Positions 27,566-32,874 of a stretch of DNA of 32,874 nt are shown here, piece after piece; positions within the stretch are counted from its first letter, which is position 1; each line of letters opens with the position of its first letter. Location of the stretch: the NCBI GenBank assembly GCA_020693165.1, contig JAIMJQ010000026.1, positions 1-32,874 on the forward strand. Direction: 5' to 3'. A model generated the notes under the pieces. The model was given only the letters and a program-made list of their open reading frames with translations. It had not been told where the DNA came from and ran no database searches. This DNA is from Xanthomonas sp. Lineage in GTDB: Bacteria; Pseudomonadota; Gammaproteobacteria; Xanthomonadales; SZUA-5. A program made the translations under genes and the position numbers.

Positions 27566-30361
27566 TCAATCCGCCTCCTCCGCCACGATGAACACGCCGC
27601 GTTCGTCCTGGCGGATCTCCATCGGCATTGGCTCGGAATAGTCCTCGAAACCCATCAGGCCGCTGATCGCGGCTGCTGGCGCGGCGATCAAGTTGGGCTT
27701 TTCCGGCGCCGCCACCACGTCCGGCTTGAAGTAGATGATCTGCTTCCAGCTGCGCGGGATGTTGTCGGCGAACACGATGACGAGGTCGCCTGCGCGCGCG
27801 CGCTTGAGCGCCGAATGGATTGCTTCCTGCTCATCCTCGATGACCTCGACCTGTTCGGGCGCCACGCCGGATTCGACCAGCCCCTTGTGCAGCAAGGCCG
27901 GCACCTCGTCGCCACGGCGTCCGCGCGTGTTGTCATCGCGCTTGCAGATGTAGGTGTCGTAATGGCCGGCCGCGGCCTGCGCCAGTTCGACGATGTCCTC
28001 GTCGCGGCGGTCGCCCGGCGCCGCCATCACCACGATGCGCTTGCCGACGATGTTCAGCTGGTCGGTGAGGCTGGCCATGGCGCTGATGCCGTGGGCGTTG
28101 TGCGCGTAGTCCATGATCACCTTGAACGGATGCTCGTCGAACACGTTCAAGCGACCCGGTGCCTGGAAGAAGCTGGTGGTGAAGGTGCGCAGGCCGTGCT
28201 CGATGTTCTCGCGACTGACCTTCAGGCCGTAGGCCAGCGCCGCCGCGAACATCGCGTTCTGCACGTTGTGCAGCGCGCGGCCCTCGATGGTCGCCGGGAT
28301 CAGATGCGTCCACATCAGCGGCAGATGGCTGCCTTTGTCGTAGAGCGCGATCATGTGACCGTTCATGCCCTGCTCCAGCACCACCGCGCGTCCGCCGGCG
28401 CGGATATGCGCCTGCACCAGCGTGTGGCGCGGATTCATCGTCACGTAGCAGACGTTCTTCGCACGTGCATAGGCGGCCATCCGCAGCACCCGCGGATCGT
28501 CGGCGTTGAGCACCGCGGTGTCGTTGGCGATCTCCATCACCGTGCGCTTGACCTCGGCCAACTCGTCGAGCGTGTCGATGCCGCGCAGGCCGAGGTGGTC
28601 GCTCTGCACATTGAGCACCGCGGCGACATCGCAATCGCGCACCGCCATGCCGCGCTTGAGCAGCCCGCCGCGCGCGGTTTCCAGCACCGCCGCATCCACC
28701 GTCGGGTCGCGCAGCACCATGCTCGCCGCCACCGGGCCGGTCATGTCGCCCTTCACCGTCAGCTTGCCGTCGATGTAGACGCCATCGGTGGTGGTCAGGC
28801 CGACCGTGTGGCCGGCCATCTTCAGGATGTGCGCGAGCATGCGGCTGGTCGTGGTCTTGCCGTTGGTGCCGGTGATGCAGGCGATCGGGATGCGCGATGG
28901 CGCGCCTGGCGGGAACAGCATGTCCATCACTGCGCCGCCGACGTCGCGCGACTTGCCCTCGGCCGGCGACACATGCATGCGGAAACCCGGCGCGGCGTTG
29001 ATCTCGCAGATGCCGCCGCCGAGCGTCTGGTAGCTTTGCGAGATGTCGTCGGTGAGGAAGTCGACGCCGCAGACGTCGAGACCGATTGCCTTGGCCGCGC
29101 GCACCGCCATCGCCCGGTTGTCCGGGTGCACGATATCGGTGACGTCGATCGCGATGCCGCCCGTCGACAGATTGGCGGTCGAGCGCACGTAGAAAATCTC
29201 ATCCGGCGGCAACACCGTGTCCAGCGTGTAGCCCTTCTTCGCCAGCAGTTCGTCGACCTGGTGGTCGAGCTGAATCTTGGTCAGGATCTTCTCGTGGCCG
29301 ATGCCGCGGCGCGGATCGCTGTTGACGATGTCGATCAGCGCCTTGATCGACTGTTCGCCGTCGCCGGTCACGTGGCCCGGTACGCGCTTGGCGGCGGCCA
29401 CCAGTTCGCCGTTGACCACCAGCATGCGATGGTCGAAACCGGTGATGTAACTCTCGACAACCACCGTCTTGCTGATCTGGCTGGCGACCTCGTAGCCGCG
29501 CGCCACTTCTTCCGGGTTGCGCAGGTTGATGCAGACACCGCGGCCATGGTTGCCGTTGTACGGCTTGACCACCACCGGATAGCCGATGCGTTCGGCTGCG
29601 CGCAGCGACTCGCGCTCGCTCGATGCGGTCATCTGCCTGGGTACCGGCAGGCCGAGATCCTCGAAGATCTTGTGCGACATTTCCTTGTCGCAGGACAGTT
29701 CGACCGCGATATGGCGCGTCTCGCTGGTGATGGTCGCCTGGATGCGCTGCTGGTAGCGCCCGTGGCCCAGTTGCACCAGGCTCTGGTCGTTCAGGCGCAG
29801 CCAGGGAATGCCGCGCATCTCGGCGGCCTTGACCAGCGATCCGGTGCTGGGCCCGAGTTCGCGCTTGTGCGTGTAGCGGATGAACCAGTCGCGCTCGCGC
29901 TCGAAGTTGAAGTCCTTGTCGGCGTACTTTTTGCGAAGGTCATTCGGTAGCAGTGAGTGGATCAGGCGCAGCGCCAGTCGACTGGCTTCCAGGCCAACGT
30001 CCTTGTCCTGGATTTCGAACACCACGTTGTACTGGCCTGGATTCCTGGTCGAGCGAGTCTTGCCAAAGGTCACCTCGTGCCCGGCCAGATGCTGCACTTC
30101 CAGCACGGCATGCTCGAACACATGCCCCAGCCAGGTTCCCTCGCCCTCACGCATGCGGCGCAGAAAGCCGCCGGTCTCGCCGTAGGAACAGCCATGGTCC
30201 GCCAGCGTCGGCAGCGCCTTGAGCAGACCGTCGATGAAAGCATCGCCCAACCGCGTCGTCGACCACTGCTCCAGCTCTTCCAGATCGACCACATGCAATA
30301 CACACGGAAACAGCGCGAACCGGTTCGGTCCGCCATAGACATCAGTACTCAGTATGCGCAT
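27566..30361 (-). CDS. cphA: cyanophycin synthetase
   Basis: A 931-residue ATP-dependent ligase that makes multi-L-arginyl-poly-L-aspartate without a ribosome. It shows the CphA N domain (about 1-160; MRILSTDVYGGPNRFALFPC, FLRRMREGEGTWLGHVFEHAVLE), an ATP-grasp domain (about 215-485; VVKPYNGNHGRGVCINL, GVDFLTDDI, ICEINAAPGFRMHV) that adds Asp, and a Mur ligase domain with P-loop GTNGKTTTSRM (about 498-508) that adds Arg. The length fits the family (about 870-940). The ATG at 30361 follows a GGGGA site. No cyanophycinase (cphB) or isoaspartyl dipeptidase lies in the window. Three copies of a 57-bp repeat occupy the region upstream of its start. Confidence 0.96.
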   Translation of the reverse strand: MRILSTDVYGGPNRFALFPCVLHVVDLEELEQWSTTRLGDAFIDGLLKALPTLADHGCSYGETGGFLRRMREGEGTWLGHVFEHAVLEVQHLAGHEVTFGKTRSTRNPGQYNVVFEIQDKDVGLEASRLALRLIHSLLPNDLRKKYADKDFNFERERDWFIRYTHKRELGPSTGSLVKAAEMRGIPWLRLNDQSLVQLGHGRYQQRIQATITSETRHIAVELSCDKEMSHKIFEDLGLPVPRQMTASSERESLRAAERIGYPVVVKPYNGNHGRGVCINLRNPEEVARGYEVASQISKTVVVESYITGFDHRMLVVNGELVAAAKRVPGHVTGDGEQSIKALIDIVNSDPRRGIGHEKILTKIQLDHQVDELLAKKGYTLDTVLPPDEIFYVRSTANLSTGGIAIDVTDIVHPDNRAMAVRAAKAIGLDVCGVDFLTDDISQSYQTLGGGICEINAAPGFRMHVSPAEGKSRDVGGAVMDMLFPPGAPSRIPIACITGTNGKTTTSRMLAHILKMAGHTVGLTTTDGVYIDGKLTVKGDMTGPVAASMVLRDPTVDAAVLETARGGLLKRGMAVRDCDVAAVLNVQSDHLGLRGIDTLDELAEVKRTVMEIANDTAVLNADDPRVLRMAAYARAKNVCYVTMNPRHTLVQAHIRAGGRAVVLEQGMNGHMIALYDKGSHLPLMWTHLIPATIEGRALHNVQNAMFAAALAYGLKVSRENIEHGLRTFTTSFFQAPGRLNVFDEHPFKVIMDYAHNAHGISAMASLTDQLNIVGKRIVVMAAPGDRRDEDIVELAQAAAGHYDTYICKRDDNTRGRRGDEVPALLHKGLVESGVAPEQVEVIEDEQEAIHSALKRARAGDLVIVFADNIPRSWKQIIYFKPDVVAAPEKPNLIAAPAAAISGLMGFEDYSEPMPMEIRQDERGVFIVAEEAD

Positions 30362-30412
30362 TGCGTGATTCCCCAATCACCAGGCCCGGCCCAAGCATGC
30401 CCCAGTTTTGGA

Positions 30413-30469
30413 TTGCTTTGTAGGAGTCCCGGTCGCCCCTGGCGGAGCGCTTGTTCGCGCATCGAACTG
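30413..30469. repeat. 57-bp repeat, family C, copy 1 (diverged 5' end)
   Basis: Shares the cores GAGTCCCGGTCGCCCCTGG and GCGCTTGTTCGCGCA with copy 2; the flanking ATGTTC arm is lost but GAAC is kept at the other end. Part of the 503-nt gene-free interval between cphA and aat. Confidence 0.85.
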
Positions 30470-30486
30470 GCTGACTTCTAGTCCGC

Positions 30487-30530
30487 CGTTTGCCCTGATA
30501 AAGCGTCGGCCGCTTTGCTCAGGGCGAACG
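30487..30530. repeat. long imperfect hairpin
   Basis: GTTTGCCCTGA and TCAGGGCGAAC pair at 10 of 11 positions, with an inner AAGCG/CGCTT stem. Lies between repeat copies 1 and 2 of family C. Could be a REP-type element of another family. Confidence 0.6.
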
Positions 30531-30572
30531 GACTCATCGTTGCGTTGGCTAACAAGATCAATTGCTTACGGC

Positions 30573-30629
30573 ATGTTCGGTGAGAGTCCCGGTCGCCCCT
30601 GGCGGCGCGCTTGTTCGCGCACAGAATAT
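30573..30629. repeat. 57-bp repeat, family C, copy 2
   Basis: Bounded by ATGTTC and the near-complement GAATAT. Inside lie GTCGCCCCTGGCGGC and the small hairpin GCGC-TTGTTC-GCGC. Nearly identical to copy 1 over its central 40 bp. Confidence 0.88.
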
Positions 30630-30654
30630 CCTATATAAATCAAAGACATGCGAG

Positions 30655-30711
30655 ATGTTCTGTGAGAGTTCCTGCCGCACCAGTCGGTGCGCTTGTTCGC
30701 CCATCGAACAT
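30655..30711. repeat. 57-bp repeat, family C, copy 3
   Basis: Exactly the length of copy 2, bounded by perfect ATGTTC / GAACAT inverted ends. The centre differs (CTGCCGCACCAGTCGGTGCG) but keeps the potential to pair GCACC with GGTGC, i.e. compensating change. A weaker partial copy may start near 30813 (ATGTTCAGTGACGGAG). The rest of 30712-30864 shows nothing assignable. Confidence 0.85.
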
Positions 30712-30864
30712 CCGTTTGCAGGTCACGCTGGCCGCGTAGCGGCCTACCTGACAGAGTGCCGGGCCACGCCGTCTTCTTCGCAGACAAAGTGGCCTGCTTT
30801 CAATGACGTGCGTAATGTTCAGTGACGGAGGAATGTACCTGGCGCCGCGGTCAATGCCGCACTC

Positions 30865-31572
30865 CTACAACGGCAGCGAGTCGCTGCGCCAACTGGGGTC
30901 CCGATCGCTCGATCGCGTCGACTCTGCGACCGCCGCCACAAAACCTCTGCGCGGCATCGACTCGGCGCCGAGGCTGACCAGATGCGCGGTCTCCTGCTGG
31001 CAGTCGATCAACGGCCAGCCCCACGATGACAATCGCGCGCACAGCGCCCACAGTGCCGCCTTCGACGCGTCCGGCACCGCGCTGAACATCGATTCCCCGA
31101 AATACATGCGGCCGATCGCCAGCCCATAGAGCCCTCCCACCAGCCGCGATCCCTCCCAGACCTCGACACTGTGGGCAATGCCGAGTCGGTGCAGGCGCAC
31201 ATAGGCGGCAATCATCTCCGGCACGATCCAGGTGCCGTCCTGGCCCGGCCGCGGTGCGTGCGCGCAGGCGTGGATGACCGGCAGGAACGCGGTGTCGCAA
31301 CTGATCCGCCAGCCGGCGGCGCGCACCCGCTTGCGCAGGCTGCGCGTCAGCTTGAAGGCTTCCGGGTGCAGCACCAGGCGCGGATCCGGCGACCACCACA
31401 GGATCGGCTCGCCCGCCGAGAACCAGGGAAAGATGCCGCGCCGGTAGGCGGCGACCAGTCGCTGCGGCGACAGATCGCCGCCCATCGCCAGCAACCCGTT
31501 CGGGCGCCGCAGCGCCGAGGCGGGGTCGGGAAACGTGTCGGGATCGGCACCCAGGATTGGCGGAGCGGTCAT
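30865..31572 (-). CDS. aat: leucyl/phenylalanyl-tRNA--protein transferase
   Basis: A 235-residue cytosolic enzyme that adds Leu or Phe from aminoacyl-tRNA to N-terminal Arg or Lys, marking proteins for ClpAP via ClpS. Family hallmarks are PNGLLAMGGDLSPQRLVAAYRRGIFPWF, PILWWSPDPR, the substrate segment GESMFSAVPDASKAAL, and IDCQQETAHLVSLGAESMPRRGF. Length is normal. The ATG at 31572 is chosen from the conserved start; no strong ribosome binding site is seen. A GGACGCAAA array begins 29 bp upstream of the start codon. clpA and clpS are not in the window. Confidence 0.96.
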   Translation of the reverse strand: MTAPPILGADPDTFPDPASALRRPNGLLAMGGDLSPQRLVAAYRRGIFPWFSAGEPILWWSPDPRLVLHPEAFKLTRSLRKRVRAAGWRISCDTAFLPVIHACAHAPRPGQDGTWIVPEMIAAYVRLHRLGIAHSVEVWEGSRLVGGLYGLAIGRMYFGESMFSAVPDASKAALWALCARLSSWGWPLIDCQQETAHLVSLGAESMPRRGFVAAVAESTRSSDRDPSWRSDSLPL

Positions 31573-31600
31573 GCGCCGATTCTGCCGCGCGGAGTGCATT

Positions 31601-31657
31601 TTTGTCCGCAAAGGACGCAAAGGACGCAAAGGACGCAAAGGACGCAAAGGCCGCAAT
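31601..31657. repeat. GGACGCAAA-family array, four perfect 9-bp units
   Basis: TTTGTCCGCAAA followed by four exact GGACGCAAA units (31613-31648) and a degenerate GGCCGCAAT. Same family as 15061-15101 and 21684-21703. Immediately upstream of aat, so it lies in its leader or promoter. Confidence 0.92.
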
Positions 31658-31666
31658 CGTAACCCA

Positions 31667-31721
31667 CCGTTCGTCCTGAGCGGTTCCCGCGAGCCTGCGA
31701 GCGGGAAATAGTCGAAGGACG
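31667..31721. repeat. REP-like element, family D, copy 1
   Basis: CCGTTCGTCCTGAGCGGTTC, an inner CCCGC/GCGGG hairpin, then AATAGTCGAAGGACG. Its inverted copy is at 31825-31878. The type TTCGTCCTGAGC...TCGAAGGAC is a common dispersed intergenic element in bacteria. Confidence 0.85.
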
Positions 31722-31824
31722 TGTGCCGCGCACCCGCTCGGCGTTCGAATCGCGAAACCCAAGCATCTCCAAAGGTACAAGTGCGCTCGGTGTCCCTGCC
31801 GCATCATCGACCCCGGCAAGTCCG
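31722..31824. other. spacer between the family D inverted pair
   Basis: About 100 nt enclosed by two inverted REP-like elements, in the 336-nt gap between aat and the TPR protein gene. No gene, RNA or regulatory site could be recognised. Confidence 0.4.
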
Positions 31825-31878
31825 CGTCCTTCGACTGTTTCCCCCGGAACCGCGTGGGGAAACGCTCAGGACAAACGG
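31825..31878. repeat. REP-like element, family D, copy 2 (inverted)
   Basis: CGTCCTTCGACTGTTTCCCC, then a short loop, then GGGGAAACGCTCAGGACAAA and CGG: the inverted counterpart of the element at 31667-31721. It ends 31 nt from the 3' end of the TPR gene. Confidence 0.85.
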
Positions 31879-31908
31879 TATCGCGATGGGCTCACCGAAT
31901 AGTTGCGC

Positions 31909-32796
31909 TCAACCCTCCCGCAGCGCCTCCATTTCCTTGCTCGCCAACTGGAACCTGGGTTCGACATCCAGCGCCGCCTGGTAGGCCGCGATGGCCTCGT
32001 CCTTGCGGCCGAGCTTGGCCAACAGCTGCGCGCGGCGGTAATGCGCGCCGGCCAGCGAGAAGCGTTCCGGGTAGCGCGGCAGGGCGATCAGTGCATCGAT
32101 CGCGGCGAGCGCCGGTTCCAGTTCGCGCCCGCTGGCGGCGGCCCACTTGGCGAACTGGTAACGCGCAGCGACGCTCCCTGGGTCAGCCGCGAGGGCCTGG
32201 TCGATCAGGGCCTTGCTGGCGTCGAAATCCGACTTGCCGAGCATGATGGCGACGACGGTCCCGAGGGCATCGGGATGCGCCGGCGCCAGCGCCAGTGCCG
32301 CCTGGTTGCCGCGCAGGTAACCGTCGGTATCCTTTTCGGCCGCCCGCAACTGCGCCCCAGCGCGATGTCCCTCGACCGGCGACAGTGCCGCGATCCGCCC
32401 GGCGATGGCAGCCGCTTCTTCGTCGTCGCCGCCCATCATCCCCGGCGCCATCAGGTAGAACTGCATCAGCGCGTACTGCGCGTCGATGTACTTCGGGTCG
32501 AGTTCGACCGCGCGCTCCAGGCCGTTGCGCGATTCCTTGGCCAAGCCCATCGCCTTGAACATGCCCGATTGCATGGCCATCTGTCCGGCCGTGTTGCCGG
32601 CCCAGTAGGCGGCCCGCGGGTTGTCCGGCTCCGCTTCGTGCCAGCGCGTCGCCGTGTCATAGGCCTGCTCGACTTTGCTGCGTGCCATCAGGTCCGCCAC
32701 CTGGGCAGCCGTGTCGGTGGGCGCCGTCGGTGCCAGGGATTCGGCAGCGGCGATGTGGGCAGCGGTCAACAGGGACAACGCGAGCAACAGGCGCAT
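31909..32796 (-). CDS. exported tetratricopeptide-repeat protein
   Basis: A 295-residue protein with a signal peptide (MRLLLALSLLTAAHIAAAES). The mature part consists of TPR-like helix pairs, for example AYDTATRWHEAEPDNPRAAYWAG, NGLERAVELDPKYIDAQYALMQFYL, DASKALIDQALAADPGSVAARYQFAKWA and AQLLAKLGRKDEAIAAYQAALDVEPRFQLA. Predicted to mediate protein-protein contacts in the periplasm; partners are unknown. It is probably monocistronic, with a family D repeat pair after its 3' end. The upstream region runs off the window. Confidence 0.9.
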   Translation of the reverse strand: MRLLLALSLLTAAHIAAAESLAPTAPTDTAAQVADLMARSKVEQAYDTATRWHEAEPDNPRAAYWAGNTAGQMAMQSGMFKAMGLAKESRNGLERAVELDPKYIDAQYALMQFYLMAPGMMGGDDEEAAAIAGRIAALSPVEGHRAGAQLRAAEKDTDGYLRGNQAALALAPAHPDALGTVVAIMLGKSDFDASKALIDQALAADPGSVAARYQFAKWAAASGRELEPALAAIDALIALPRYPERFSLAGAHYRRAQLLAKLGRKDEAIAAYQAALDVEPRFQLASKEMEALREG

Positions 32797-32874
32797 GGGG
32801 CAGGATCTCGGCTGATTGGGGGATTTTCGGCGCCGGCAACGATCAAGCCGGCAGGGCGACTGGATAGCGGGCGA

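Noticed and set aside
27161-29950. Very long open frame on the plus strand opposite cphA and the Mur ligase
   Set aside because: It is the antisense shadow of two clearly homologous genes, rich in His, Arg, Asp and Val as expected from complement of GC-rich codons, with no domain.
30413-30711. Possible CRISPR array (three repeats in 300 bp)
   Set aside because: Repeat length is 57 bp, spacing is irregular (about 103 and 25 bp), the copies are diverged, and there are no cas genes.
31601-31657. Possible protein-coding or CRISPR-like repeat
   Set aside because: Contiguous 9-bp units without spacers, also found in other intergenic regions with different unit number; no supported gene reads through it.

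Overview
The window is GC-rich and densely coded. Its gene content (single-chain GcvP under a tandem glycine riboswitch, PspABC, Mrp/ApbC, Aat, a proteobacterial-type cyanophycin synthetase, a RAYT transposase with REP elements, and several families of short intergenic repeats) suggests a free-living high-GC gammaproteobacterium, most likely of the Xanthomonadales/Lysobacterales (Rhodanobacteraceae-like). That placement is an inference from content; no rRNA or other definitive marker is present. No tRNA, rRNA, CRISPR array, prophage or complete insertion sequence was found. Both edges fall outside genes.

Layout. 8-892: a RAYT (REP-associated tyrosine transposase) on the minus strand, followed by REP-like palindromes mixed with two hexanucleotide microsatellites. 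893-5590: a dihydropyrimidinase/hydantoinase (+) converging on gcvP (-), whose leader is a two-aptamer glycine riboswitch. 5600-6320: non-functional DNA containing the N-lobe remnant of a Ser/Thr kinase. 6321-8967: an exported Mn-type superoxide dismutase, fumarase C and a small conserved-looking protein. 9059-13749: a six-gene, mostly translationally coupled operon, pxpB-pxpC-pxpA-DUF969-DUF979-pcp, for releasing, probably transporting, and hydrolysing 5-oxoproline (pyroglutamate). 13877-14985: a dienelactone hydrolase-like protein and a HIT-family protein. 15185-18338 (-): a compact operon of a DUF1289 protein, a NudL-like Nudix hydrolase, a mercaptopyruvate-type sulfurtransferase and a beta-CASP metallo-beta-lactamase. 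18461-19759: a small unknown protein and an FKBP-type isomerase. 20237-21587: pspABC behind a sigma-54-like promoter. 21815-25555: mrp/apbC, an unusual AT-richer secreted protein, and an S9 prolyl oligopeptidase-family enzyme. 25769-30361 (-): cyanophycin synthetase cphA followed by a second, stand-alone CphA-like Mur ligase. 30865-32796 (-): aat and an exported TPR protein.

Functional themes. Amino-acid nitrogen handling recurs: glycine cleavage, 5-oxoproline use, hydantoin hydrolysis, cyanophycin synthesis and Leu/Phe N-end-rule tagging. The psp genes and the exported SOD add envelope-stress and oxidative defence.

The most unusual feature is the intergenic DNA. At least four unrelated short-repeat families can be told apart by eye: (A) GTCCAGAC-type REP pairs at three sites, matching the neighbourhood of the RAYT gene; (B) a GGACGCAAA array bounded by TTTTGTCC/GGACAAAA at three sites with different copy number; (C) a 57-bp element repeated three times upstream of cphA; (D) a GTTCGTCCTGAGC...TCGAAGGAC element in an inverted pair. 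The two most promising biological leads are the CphA plus stand-alone Mur ligase pair and the DUF969/DUF979 pair inside the 5-oxoproline operon.
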